Notes: generated by a model from the sequence alone, not told the origin. 18,598 nt of DNA from JBECKQ01 sp040235375 (GCA_040235375.1 JBECKQ010000413.1:1-18598); one strand, 5' to 3'; positions 7,332 to 15,046 are shown, counted from the stretch's first letter. Made by a program: numbers and translations.

Positions 7332-8585
7332 TCAGGACGTGCTTGTGTTCGCCGTCGCGACGGTTTCATCCCCCAAACGCTCGCGCGACCGCGAAACGCC
7401 GTCCGGCGAACGAAAGCTGCGCCGTAGAACCAGATACCCGATCACAGCGCTGACGATTGAGCCGCCGAAGACGCCCAGTCGCGTCGCAGCGGCAAACCGC
7501 GACTCGCTGCCTTCAAACGCCAGCATGCCGATGAAAAGGCTCATCGTAAAACCGATGCCGGCCAGGAAGGCGATTCCGACCATGGAACTCCAGCTGGCGC
7601 CGCCCGGCAGTCGGGACAGTTTCAGCTTGATCGCCAGCCAGGCCCCCCCCAGCACGCCAACCGGCTTGCCCACGCAGAGCCCGGCCACGATACCAAGCGT
7701 GACCGGCCCCCAGAGAACCTCCGCCGACATACCGCGGAAGTCCACGCCGGCGTTGGCGAAGGCAAAGAGCGGGAGAATCATGAAGCCCACCCACGGGCGC
7801 AGGCGATGTTCCAGATGCACCAGCGGCGACTCTTCTTCAGCATGTCGCGTCCGCAACGGAATGGCCAGGCCGACGGCGACGCCGGCCAGCGTCGCGTGCA
7901 CACCGGACTTAAGCACGCAAAGCCAGACGAACGCGCCCACGAGCACATAGGCACCGAGGCGGGCCACCCCGGAGAGATTCAGGATCACGAGCACGGCCAC
8001 GCCACCAACCCCGACAAGCAGCGCGACCCAGGTGAGTTGGCTGGTGTAGAAGGCGGCAATGATCACGATGGCGGCCAGATCATCGATGACCGCCAGGGTG
8101 GTCAAGAAGAGCTTCAGGCCGATCGGCACGCGGTCGCCGAGCAGCGCCAGCACACCGAGCGAGAAGGCGATGTCGGTCGCGGCAGGGATCGCCCAGCCTT
8201 GCAGGGCCGGCGCATCACCGGCATTGATGGCGGCGTAAATGCCGGCGGGCAGGACCACCCCTCCGATCGCGGCAATGGTCGGCAGCGCCACGCGGCCGGA
8301 GCCGGAAAGCTCGCCTTCCAGCACCTCGCGCTTGATCTCCAGCCCGACGAGCAGAAAGAACACGGCCATCAGACCGTCGTTCACGATGAGCAGAAAGTTC
8401 TTGTGGAGCTCCAGCGGACCGAGCTTCACCTCGATCGGCACGTTGAGAAGATACTCGTAAGCCCGCGAAAGCCCCGGCACGTTGGCGCACAGCAGGCCGA
8501 CGACTGCGGCGGCGACAAGCGCGATCCCGCCTGCCGACTCCGACTCCATCACCCGCGTCACCAGTCTGTTCGAGTTCCGCACCAT
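7332..8585 (-). CDS. nhaA: Na+/H+ antiporter NhaA
   Basis: Inner-membrane electrogenic antiporter that expels Na+ (or Li+) in exchange for protons, used for alkaline pH and sodium tolerance. The 417 residues have about twelve hydrophobic segments. Family landmarks are present: ATDIAFSLGVLALLG (Asp138), AVIDDLAAIVIIAAFY with the ion-binding Asp pair 168/169 (Asp163/164 in the E. coli protein), GKPVGVLGGAWLAIKLKL holding the conserved helix-X Lys, and GIGFTMSLFIGMLAF. Its ATG overlaps the stop codon of the upstream CPA2 antiporter gene in a TGATG arrangement; a GTG one codon earlier is also possible. GGAG lies 13 nt before the ATG. The overlap implies translational coupling, so the two antiporters should be made together. 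Length and motifs are normal. Confidence 0.96.
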   Translation of the reverse strand: MVRNSNRLVTRVMESESAGGIALVAAAVVGLLCANVPGLSRAYEYLLNVPIEVKLGPLELHKNFLLIVNDGLMAVFFLLVGLEIKREVLEGELSGSGRVALPTIAAIGGVVLPAGIYAAINAGDAPALQGWAIPAATDIAFSLGVLALLGDRVPIGLKLFLTTLAVIDDLAAIVIIAAFYTSQLTWVALLVGVGGVAVLVILNLSGVARLGAYVLVGAFVWLCVLKSGVHATLAGVAVGLAIPLRTRHAEEESPLVHLEHRLRPWVGFMILPLFAFANAGVDFRGMSAEVLWGPVTLGIVAGLCVGKPVGVLGGAWLAIKLKLSRLPGGASWSSMVGIAFLAGIGFTMSLFIGMLAFEGSESRFAAATRLGVFGGSIVSAVIGYLVLRRSFRSPDGVSRSRERLGDETVATANTSTS

Positions 8586-8587
8586 CA
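8583..8587 (-). promoter_or_regulatory. TGATG stop/start overlap coupling the antiporter genes
   Basis: Read on the minus strand, the TGA of the CPA2 antiporter (8587-8585) shares its A with the ATG of nhaA (8585-8583). This is a classic termination-reinitiation arrangement. Confidence 0.7.
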
Positions 8588-10345
8588 CGTTGTTTCCACT
8601 CCGCTCAGGGACTCCGTTGTTTCTCGAACGAGCTCAGCTTCGATCGTTCGGCGACCGCCAAAACGGCTTGCGAGCGCCTGCGCCATGGCGTCACCGGTCG
8701 CAAGCTCATCGATGACGACCAGATCGGGCGTGTCCGTTTGCTGCTGGGCCCTTCCGGCGTCACTGACCTGCCGCGCGATAATGTGCAGGTCGGGCCGAAG
8801 TGATCGGGCGGCGGCGCAGGAACGGGCGACGGCCGCTTCGTCGGGGATCGCGAGGACCAGAACGTCCGCGTGTTCGATGCCCGCGCTTTCCAGCACCGAT
8901 GACCGGCTTGCGTCGCCGAAGACGAAGCGGCGGCCCTGTCGGACGTGCCGCTCGACGGTGGACGGATTCAGTTCGATGACCGAGTAGCTCAGGTCGTTTC
9001 GATCCGCTTCGCGGGCCACTCGTCTGCCAACTGGTCCAAAGCCCGCAATGACGACGTCGACGCGATCGTCCGGAGCGCCGGGCAAACCGCTTTCCGCAAG
9101 CGCCCTGGACGCGATCCATGGAGCGGTGCCAACGCCCGATGCCATGCTGGCGACGCGCGAGCCTGCCGCGACGAGACCCGGCGTGACAATCAACGACAGA
9201 ACGACGATCGCAATTGCCGTTGGGGCAACTTCGCCGTGCACGAGTCCGCTGTTGCGCCCCGCTTCCAGAAGGACGAGACTGAACTCTCCGCCCTGCGCCA
9301 GGGCGAGACCGACCGCAATGGCCGTGGCGCCGAGCGCGCCCACGGACCAGCATGCGAAGCCGATGGCCAGCGTCTTAACCAGCATCAGGAGTGCGGCGCC
9401 GGCAACGACTACGGGCCAGGAAACAACGATCGCCGCAGTGTCAAGCTGCATGCCAATGACAGTGAAGAAAACAGCCATGAACAGATCGCGCAGTGGAGTG
9501 ATCTGGCCGGCGAGCTCATGCCGAAACGGCGTGCCGGCCAGCAGGAACCCCGCAAGAAACGCCCCCATCTCCAGACTGAAGCCCATCAAATGCGTGGCCA
9601 CCGCGGCGGCAAGGGCGACAGCGACCCCAACGATCAACATGACTTCGAGCGAGCGCCCGCGAAGTGACTCGCGCATCAGACGCGGCAGGACGAGTTTTCC
9701 GGCAATGACCAGCACCGCAAGTCCGACCATCCGGTACAGGGCCTCGATCAGGAAACGCCCGGTGTTCCCGTCGGCAGGGAGAATACCGCTGGCGCTGCGA
9801 CCGTCCTGCCAGGCGGCAAGGACCGGTACAAGGGCGAGCATGGCGATGACGATCAGGTCCTGCACAACGAGGATGGCGAGGGCGAGCCGGCCGCGGACGT
9901 GGCGCAGCTCACGCCGTCGGGCGATAATGCGGAGAACGACGGCGGTGGAGGACAGGGAGAGCGCCATCGCGACCGCCCCCGCGGCCGGAGCGGTCAGGCC
10001 GAAAGCCATGGCGACAGGCCACCCGATCAGGACAGTGAGAGCGCACGACCCAACGCCCGCCGCGAGCATGCGCGAAATGCCGTGTCGCAGCGCGCCCAGG
10101 TGCAGCTCCAGTCCGATGCCGAAGAGCAGCAGGATAATGGCCAGGTGAGAGATGGCGCCCAGTCCCTCCGCGGAGGGAACGAGGCCGAGGGCGTTCGGAC
10201 CGATCAAGGCGCCGGCGACCAGATACGCCGGCACCACAGACAGCCGCACGCGTTGCGCCAGGACAGCCACGACCGCGGTGCTCGCCAGGATGACGAGCAG
10301 GTCGATGACAATCTGGCGTTCGAACTCACCCGTTGCCGCGAGCAT
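8585..10345 (-). CDS. CPA2-family cation:proton antiporter with TrkA-N domain (KefB/YbaL-like)
   Basis: Monovalent cation/proton antiporter of the CPA2 family, probably moving K+ (or Na+) against H+ at the inner membrane. Of 586 residues, about 1-400 are membrane-embedded. They include YLVAGALIGP (41-50), LLLFGIGLELHL (72-83), the conserved core segment ALSLSSTAVVLRII (128-141) followed by VVQDLIVIAML, and AQGGEFSLVLLEAG (350-363). A cytosolic TrkA-N/RCK domain follows, starting VVIAGFGPVGRR (431-442) with a GxGxxG nucleotide fold and acidic ELNPSTVE after the second strand. It should bind NAD(H) or another nucleotide that gates transport. The end after residue 540 is too short for a full TrkA-C domain. 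AGGCGG lies just before the ATG. It is the first gene of a coupled unit with nhaA. KefB, KefC and YbaL subtypes cannot be separated by eye. Confidence 0.93.
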   Translation of the reverse strand: MLAATGEFERQIVIDLLVILASTAVVAVLAQRVRLSVVPAYLVAGALIGPNALGLVPSAEGLGAISHLAIILLLFGIGLELHLGALRHGISRMLAAGVGSCALTVLIGWPVAMAFGLTAPAAGAVAMALSLSSTAVVLRIIARRRELRHVRGRLALAILVVQDLIVIAMLALVPVLAAWQDGRSASGILPADGNTGRFLIEALYRMVGLAVLVIAGKLVLPRLMRESLRGRSLEVMLIVGVAVALAAAVATHLMGFSLEMGAFLAGFLLAGTPFRHELAGQITPLRDLFMAVFFTVIGMQLDTAAIVVSWPVVVAGAALLMLVKTLAIGFACWSVGALGATAIAVGLALAQGGEFSLVLLEAGRNSGLVHGEVAPTAIAIVVLSLIVTPGLVAAGSRVASMASGVGTAPWIASRALAESGLPGAPDDRVDVVIAGFGPVGRRVAREADRNDLSYSVIELNPSTVERHVRQGRRFVFGDASRSSVLESAGIEHADVLVLAIPDEAAVARSCAAARSLRPDLHIIARQVSDAGRAQQQTDTPDLVVIDELATGDAMAQALASRFGGRRTIEAELVRETTESLSGVETT

Positions 10346-10525
10346 GTCCGCCTATCGCAGGGACCCAGTGGTGGACCGTTGTCCGTTGCGAGAGTCTGGT
10401 TGACCGAGCCCTCTGAAGCAAGAGGCGACTGGCGCAAATTGCTCAACGAAAATGCGTGAAGTTGTTGCAGACGCTGCCGTGGACACCGCTACCAGGACAG
10501 CGCCATTCGACGGCCGACCAGCGGA

Positions 10526-11719
10526 TCAATCGGGGCCGTCCATCAGCATCTCCGCCGCTGGCTCAGGCTCGAAGCGCGGAGCGTCGGAGCCGTCGGCGGG
10601 TTCGAGTTCGTCCAGCCAGAAGGCGTCGTCGTTCCGCTTGTAGATCATGAACTGGCCGCGCATCGCCGGGTTCTTCGCCCGGTGATAGCGAAGGTACATG
10701 CGCTTGCTGTCGACGGCCATGATCTCGATCTTGCCGGTGGCGTGCGACATGACGAATCGCGCCCGGCGGGCCAGGCCCGAACCTCGGCGAATGGCCTCGT
10801 TGAAGATCTGCCAGCCGCGCACGATCGGCACCTTGTAAGGATCGTTGCCCGCGGTAGGCCGGCCCTGGAAGAGGTAGTAAGGCGGGCAGCCGATGAACGA
10901 CAGCTTGCGGTACATCTCGGCGAGCACGTCCGCGTCGTCGTTGACGCCCTTGATGATCGGGCACTGGTTGCAGCAGATGACGCCGCTCCGGATAAAGCAG
11001 TCGATCCCCTCGACCGCGGCGTCGGTGAGCTCGCGCGGATGATCGAAGTGAGCCATCAGGTAGATGCGGCTCTGCGGACCGGAGTGCGCGCGGAACATCG
11101 CCTGGAGCTCCGCGTCGTTGATCACGCGCCAGGGGTTGAACGCCGGCATCTTCGAGCCGATGCGAATGATCTCGACGTGCGGAATTTCGCGCAGCGCCCC
11201 GATGATGCGAACGAGCTTCTTCGTGCTCATGATGAGCGGATCGCCGCCGGTAAGCAGCACGTTGGTGACGCTGGGCGTGGCGGCGACGTACGCGAGACCG
11301 GCAGACACGTCGTTCGTCGTCTCGTCGTTGTCGTTCATGAATAGGCGCTTGCGGAAGCAATAGCGGCAATACGCGCCGCAGACTTCGTTGCACAATAGCA
11401 GAACGGTGTGATCGTACTTGTGCTGCACGCCGCGGGCGATGGTGACGGCGTGCTCGTTGCTGGCGTCGAGTTCGCCCCAGTCGTCAAGCTCCTCTTCACG
11501 CGGAATGATGAGCTGCCGGATCGGGTCTGCCGGGTCGTTCCAGTCGATGAGGTTGAGGTAATAGTCGTTCGCACGAAAAACGTAACGCTGGGCGACTTTC
11601 TCCAGCTTAACGCGGTCTTCCGGCGGAATGTTCGGGATCGAGTCAATCCGGCGGACATATTTCACTTTTCTGGCGGCCCCCAAGCGGCCGTCGAATTCGG
11701 AGCGAGTGTCTTGATACAC
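10526..11719 (-). CDS. KamA-family radical SAM, PLP-dependent aminomutase-like protein
   Basis: Homologue of lysine 2,3-aminomutase: radical SAM, a [4Fe-4S] cluster and PLP for a 1,2-amino shift. Numbering from GTG at 11719 (397 residues), the cluster motif CGAYCRYC gives Cys114, 118 and 121, followed by FRKR with Arg123 at the position that binds the substrate carboxylate in the clostridial enzyme. GGDPL is at 158-162. The PLP lysine is most likely Lys330 in MSHATGKIEI. The two clostridial Asp residues that hold the lysine side-chain ammonium (Asp293 and Asp330) are not kept: the first aligns with Arg287 in FQGRPTAG, and the PGGGGK loop is replaced by SHATGK. It is therefore unlikely to be a standard lysine aminomutase or EpmB. 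AGGAG lies 7 nt before the GTG, and a TTGACC-17-TATCGT promoter lies upstream. No efp or lysine-degradation genes are nearby. Confidence 0.9.
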   Translation of the reverse strand: MYQDTRSEFDGRLGAARKVKYVRRIDSIPNIPPEDRVKLEKVAQRYVFRANDYYLNLIDWNDPADPIRQLIIPREEELDDWGELDASNEHAVTIARGVQHKYDHTVLLLCNEVCGAYCRYCFRKRLFMNDNDETTNDVSAGLAYVAATPSVTNVLLTGGDPLIMSTKKLVRIIGALREIPHVEIIRIGSKMPAFNPWRVINDAELQAMFRAHSGPQSRIYLMAHFDHPRELTDAAVEGIDCFIRSGVICCNQCPIIKGVNDDADVLAEMYRKLSFIGCPPYYLFQGRPTAGNDPYKVPIVRGWQIFNEAIRRGSGLARRARFVMSHATGKIEIMAVDSKRMYLRYHRAKNPAMRGQFMIYKRNDDAFWLDELEPADGSDAPRFEPEPAAEMLMDGPD

Positions 11720-11726
11720 GGATCCT

Positions 11727-11731
11727 CTCCT
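11727..11731 (-). promoter_or_regulatory. ribosome binding site deciding the KamA-family start
   Basis: AGGAG on the minus strand, inside a longer purine run, 7 nt before GTG at 11719. It fixes the start although the frame stays open upstream to 11830. Confidence 0.75.
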
Positions 11732-11842
11732 CTTCTTGAGGGCGGCATTCCCGACGCGTGCAAGGTTTAAGTGTGGGCACAGGGCGTGCTCACGTCGCGG
11801 ATCGATGCCTGGCCACGATTTGTCCAACAATTATCCACTATT

Positions 11843-11871
11843 ACGATATGCTTGAAAACGGTCGAGGTCAA
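11843..11871 (-). promoter_or_regulatory. sigma70-type promoter for the KamA-family gene
   Basis: On the minus strand TTGACC (11871-11866) and TATCGT (11848-11843) are separated by exactly 17 nt, matching the sigma70 consensus at 5/6 and 4/6 positions. It sits in an AT-rich patch of GC-rich DNA, about 125 bases before the GTG start, implying a leader of about 115 nt. Confidence 0.5.
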
Positions 11872-11962
11872 CAGCGGCATTGTGGGGCGGACATCCCCTA
11901 TTTTATCGCAACGACGTTGACGTGCGCGAGAATGAGGTTGAGAAAACGCGAAATACGCGCCC

Positions 11963-11979
11963 GCACGGTGATCACGTGC
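11963..11979. repeat. imperfect palindrome, candidate operator
   Basis: GTGATCAC (11968-11975) is an 8-bp perfect palindrome flanked by GCAC and GTGC, with one extra G on the left. It lies about 90 bases upstream of the -35 of the KamA-family promoter. A dimeric regulator could bind it; which one is unknown. Confidence 0.3.
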
Positions 11980-12092
11980 CCCTCGCAAAGCCGCGACCGT
12001 AAGGAGGCGGACGTCGGCGATACTGTCGCGCCGCCCGACTGCGCCTCCCGACTATGGTCGCGCGCACTCGTTTGATTGCGCACCACGACGCC

Positions 12093-12113
12093 CGCTGCAC
12101 GGAGCGTGCAGTG
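12093..12113 (-). terminator. 9-bp stem-loop after the orphan gene at 12128-12544
   Basis: CTGCACG (12095-12101) and CGTGCAG (12105-12111) form a perfect 7-bp stem with a GAG loop, extended by a G-T and a C-G pair. It begins 14 nt past the stop of the minus-strand orphan frame and has no U-tract. Its position supports that frame being transcribed. Confidence 0.45.
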
Positions 12114-12127
12114 CCAGATCGTGTCAC

Positions 12128-12544
12128 TCAAATCAGCAGTTCGAGGAGATTGCCGGCGCAGTACACCGCGCGCTCCGGCGACTCTTCGTAGATGAAGACC
12201 GGAACCTCGGTGGAACGCTGCTCGCGCGGCCAATCCAGATCGAGGCTTGGCGCCGAATCGGCGAACGGCAACGATGGCTCCCGGCACGGGCGTTCCACGA
12301 CGCGGACCTCGACATCCGACGGCGCCGTTCGAGACGTGTGGCGCGGGCAGAGGTACAGTGGAGCGGCCAGGGCGTCGAACGTCCGGCGACGCCGCGGAGG
12401 AACGTAGGCGCCATGAAAGCGTAACGGGCAGCGCCACGACTGAAGCAGCCGGTAGCGCAGGCAGCAGAGGTACAACTCCCGTGCCGTGCTGGCGAGCGGA
12501 ATGGGATGAATCGAGCAGATGGACACGCTTCTCGGAACTTCCAA
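12128..12544 (-). CDS. hypothetical protein, probable orphan gene
   Basis: I do not recognise this 138-residue frame. It is the best coding candidate in the region 11720-12760. Third codon positions in this frame are strongly G/C, the product has balanced composition with aromatic and acidic residues (FIYEESPERAVYCAGNLLELL near the end), and a 9-bp stem-loop follows the stop. A middle segment, YLCCLRYRLLQSWRCPLRFHGAY, is Cys- and Arg-rich; there is no signal peptide or membrane span. The start is unclear: TTG at 12544 and GTG at 12526 are possible, neither with a good ribosome binding site, and the frame is open to 12619 without an ATG. It could be a decayed gene. It has no close neighbours on its strand. 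Confidence 0.4.
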   Translation of the reverse strand: MEVPRSVSICSIHPIPLASTARELYLCCLRYRLLQSWRCPLRFHGAYVPPRRRRTFDALAAPLYLCPRHTSRTAPSDVEVRVVERPCREPSLPFADSAPSLDLDWPREQRSTEVPVFIYEESPERAVYCAGNLLELLI

Positions 12545-12747
12545 ATCGGCGCAGACCGGCAGCGGATGGGGATGACTGCAAGCGGCGGTCCTCGCGGCGT
12601 CACGATCGCCGGCGAGCCGTCAGCAGCGCGCTAACTGTTTGCGCCGGCTTGTGTTATGTTCGTTGCCCGTGCTGCCGCCCGCGACTGTGCTCGCGGCTCG
12701 AGCCGTTGGCGCGTTGCGTTTCGGCAGCAGCGTTGCACCAAGGCAAC

Positions 12748-12752
12748 GGGAG
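12748..12752 (+). promoter_or_regulatory. ribosome binding site deciding the queA TTG start
   Basis: GGGAG 8 nt before TTG at 12761. It supports a TTG start that gives a family-typical N-terminus, over a longer upstream extension with unrelated composition. Confidence 0.65.
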
Positions 12753-12760
12753 ACGATCGC

Positions 12761-13819
12761 TTGTCGCGAGCGAGCTTTCCAATCGAACGGCTGGACTATG
12801 ACCTGCCGGAGTCGCTGATCGCGCAAGCGCCGCTGGCCCGGCGGGATGCGTCGCGCCTGCTCGTCGTCAACCGGGCGACAGGCGAGCTGGCGCACGCCCG
12901 CGTGAGCGACCTGCCGCAGCACGTGCGCCCCGGCGACGCCCTGGTCATCAACGACACGCGCGTCGTGCCGGCCAAGTTCGAGCTGAAACGCCGAACGGGC
13001 GGCCGGATCGAAGGGCTGTTTCTCCGAGAAACGGCGCGCGGTCGCTGGGAAGTGCTGCTGAAAGGCGCCTCACGCCTCAAGCCCGGCGAGTCGGTCAAGC
13101 TCACGTCCGAAGCAGCTAGCGAAACGGCGCGCGTCATCCGCCGGCTCGACCGCGGAAAGTGGGAGTTGGAGACAGCCGACGCCGCGGTGGATGTTTTGAA
13201 ACGCGTGGGTCGTGCGCCGCTGCCGCCGTACATCAAACGCAAGCGCGGCGCCGACGCGCGCGACAAAGCCGACAGCGAGCGTTATCAGACGGTGTATGCA
13301 TCGGTCCATGGCGCCGTGGCAGCGCCGACCGCCGGCCTTCACTTCACGCCGCAGCTTCTGGACGCCATGCAGGCTGCCGGCGCGCAGGTCGATCGCGTGA
13401 CGTTGCACGTCGGCTACGGCACGTTCGCACCGGTCGAGGTGGATGACCTCGCTCAGCACGAGATGCACGAAGAGTACTTTGAGATGACCGGGCAGACCGC
13501 GGCACGGTTGCGCGCCGTGCGCGACCGCGGCGGGCGCATTATCGCCGTCGGCACAACATCAGCCCGCGTCCTTGAGACCACGTGGCACCTCGGCCGATGG
13601 CAGGAAGCCCGCGCCGGCTGGACCGCCCTCTTCTGCTATCCGCCGTACACGTTCCACGGCGTCGACGTGCTGCTCACGAACTTCCACCTGCCGCGAAGCA
13701 CGCTGCTGGCGCTGGTGATGGCCTTCGCCGGCGAGGACCTCATCCGCCGCGCATACCGCGAAGCCGTTGACGAGCGCTACCGCTTCTACAGCTACGGCGA
13801 TGCCATGCTGATCATCTGA
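12761..13819 (+). CDS. queA: S-adenosylmethionine:tRNA ribosyltransferase-isomerase QueA
   Basis: Queuosine-pathway enzyme that transfers and isomerises the ribosyl part of SAM onto 7-aminomethyl-7-deazaguanine in tRNA, making epoxyqueuosine at the wobble position. The 352-residue length is normal. Family blocks appear in order: DYDLPESLIAQ (12-22), VINDTRVVPAK (62-72), PLPPYI (133-138), AAPTAGLHFT (177-186), HVGYGTFAPV (196-205) and YPPYTFHGVDVLLTNFHLP (about 273-291). The TTG start with GGGAG 8 nt upstream gives the usual short N-terminus; an upstream extension to 12656 is Arg/Cys-rich and unlike the family. No tgt, queG or yajC is adjacent, so the pathway is scattered here. It is convergent with the PLP enzyme gene downstream. 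Confidence 0.96.
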   Translation: MSRASFPIERLDYDLPESLIAQAPLARRDASRLLVVNRATGELAHARVSDLPQHVRPGDALVINDTRVVPAKFELKRRTGGRIEGLFLRETARGRWEVLLKGASRLKPGESVKLTSEAASETARVIRRLDRGKWELETADAAVDVLKRVGRAPLPPYIKRKRGADARDKADSERYQTVYASVHGAVAAPTAGLHFTPQLLDAMQAAGAQVDRVTLHVGYGTFAPVEVDDLAQHEMHEEYFEMTGQTAARLRAVRDRGGRIIAVGTTSARVLETTWHLGRWQEARAGWTALFCYPPYTFHGVDVLLTNFHLPRSTLLALVMAFAGEDLIRRAYREAVDERYRFYSYGDAMLII

Positions 13820-13836
13820 CCCGCGTCCGCTGCTTT

Positions 13837-13865
13837 CGGCGTCAAGCGCGATCAGGCCGACGCCG
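13837..13865. terminator. stem-loop at the queA / PLP-enzyme convergence
   Basis: CGGCGTC (13837-13843) and GACGCCG (13859-13865) form a perfect 7-bp stem with a 15-nt loop. It spans the stop codon of the minus-strand gene and begins 17 nt after the queA stop. No U-tract on either strand. Confidence 0.3.
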
Positions 13866-14880
13866 CCACCCGCCGGGCATCGATGTTGTCGAGAACGCGG
13901 GCGAGGGCTCGGCCGTGCGGGAACAGCCCGTAGACCCCGCCGGTGTGCAGGAACAGCACGTCCGCCTGCCTCTCGAATCGCCCGGCGGCAACGGCCCTGT
14001 CGAGCGCGAACATGGCCTTGCCCGTATAGACCGGATCGAGCAGCAGACCGGTGCGGCGGGCGAACTGAATGCTGTGCTCGAGCTCGGCGTCCGTCGGCTG
14101 GCTGTACCCCGCGCCGCTGGCGTCGAGCAACTCGATGTCCTCGTCGTGAACGCGAACGTTGACGCGGCAGCGATGGGCCGTGCGCTCGATGAGATCTCGC
14201 AGGGCCCCCGTCCAATGGTCGTCCGAGCCGAGCACGAACGCCCCCACGGGCCGCAGATCGAGGCCGGCAAGCTGAAACCCGATGAACAGGCCCGCAAACG
14301 TGCCGCCGCTGGCCAGCGGTGTGATGATCCTGGCGGGACTGAGTCGGCACCTGCTCAGTTGGCGGGCGATCTCGAGGGCCGCGCGGACGTAGCCGAGCGA
14401 GCCGACCTCGCTCGAGCCGCCGAACGGCACGACATAAGGGCGGCCACCCTCGCGGCGGGCGAGCGACGCTGCGTGCTCCAGCGCCCCGGCGCAATCGAGC
14501 AGTCCCAGAGTCGGATAGGCGAGGATGGTCGCCCCGGTGAAGCGGTCCAGCAGAAGGTTGCCGTCCAGCTCGGCCGGCGCCTCCCCCACCAGCACGAGGA
14601 TGCAACGCATTCCGCGCATCGCCGCGGCCACGGCCAGGGCCCGCGCGCAGTTCGACTGCACGCCGCCGCACGTGACGAGCGTGTCCGCGCCGGCGGCGGC
14701 CGCGTCGGCCAGCAGATACTCGATTTTGCGGGCCTTGTTGCCGGTCAGGCCGCACCCGGTGAGATCGTCGCGCTTGACGTACAGCGCGTTGCAATGCCAG
14801 CCGGGATCCACCTTTACGATCGGCGTCGGCAGGTGCGCAAGGGGCACGCGGGGGATGCGTGAGAACGTACGGGAAGTCAT
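13852..14880 (-). CDS. PLP-dependent D-cysteine desulfhydrase / ACC deaminase family protein
   Basis: Fold-type II PLP enzyme of the family that includes D-cysteine desulfhydrase (D-cysteine to pyruvate, H2S and ammonia) and 1-aminocyclopropane-1-carboxylate deaminase. The 342 residues align well with the DcyD N-terminus: FSRIPRVPLAHLPTPI, VKRDDLTGCGLTGNKARKIEYL with the Schiff-base lysine Lys49, GADTLVTCGGVQSN (65-77), FGGSSEVGSLGY and a Gly-rich phosphate loop PLASGGTFAG. After QSN the usual His is Cys78, which may alter activity. LFLHTGGVYGLF near the end is the conserved C-terminal block. The ATG at 14880 gives the family N-terminus; an in-frame ATG at 14898 would add six residues, and neither has an ideal ribosome binding site. 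Substrate cannot be set from sequence alone. Confidence 0.9.
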   Translation of the reverse strand: MTSRTFSRIPRVPLAHLPTPIVKVDPGWHCNALYVKRDDLTGCGLTGNKARKIEYLLADAAAAGADTLVTCGGVQSNCARALAVAAAMRGMRCILVLVGEAPAELDGNLLLDRFTGATILAYPTLGLLDCAGALEHAASLARREGGRPYVVPFGGSSEVGSLGYVRAALEIARQLSRCRLSPARIITPLASGGTFAGLFIGFQLAGLDLRPVGAFVLGSDDHWTGALRDLIERTAHRCRVNVRVHDEDIELLDASGAGYSQPTDAELEHSIQFARRTGLLLDPVYTGKAMFALDRAVAAGRFERQADVLFLHTGGVYGLFPHGRALARVLDNIDARRVAASA

Positions 14881-15046
14881 GGCGCTGACTCGCTCCATCA
14901 AGTCGTCGCCGTCGAATGGCGCGCCCGTCCGTGGCCGCGGCAGGTATGGTACCACACGTCGGATCGGAGGCAAGGAAAATGTGCCGAAGACGGCCTTTGG
15001 AGGCTCGGGGGCTCGCGACAACTTCTTACCATTCAGGCATGGAGGA
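14881..15046. other. divergent promoter region upstream of the PLP enzyme and M16 genes
   Basis: No credible gene. It must hold the minus-strand promoter of the PLP enzyme gene. An imperfect 14-bp dyad centred on TGGTACCA (14946-14953) is a possible operator. A short frame beginning ATG at 15039 lacks a ribosome binding site. Confidence 0.4.

Larger units (their letters stand above)
11720..12092. other. intergenic region with an AT-rich promoter patch
   Basis: No credible gene on either strand. Bases about 11820-11910 are clearly richer in A+T than their surroundings and hold the candidate promoter of the KamA-family gene. An imperfect palindrome (11963-11979) lies upstream of it. The remainder shows nothing I recognise. 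Confidence 0.5.

Noticed and set aside
9048..10148. Long plus-strand open frame opposite the CPA2 antiporter
   Set aside because: The opposite strand encodes a clear antiporter; this frame is Arg/Thr/Ala-rich low-complexity without motifs or a ribosome binding site.
11895..11910. TAAAAT as a second -10 element upstream of the KamA-family gene
   Set aside because: There is no -35-like hexamer at 16-18 nt; the TTGACC/TATCGT pair is better.
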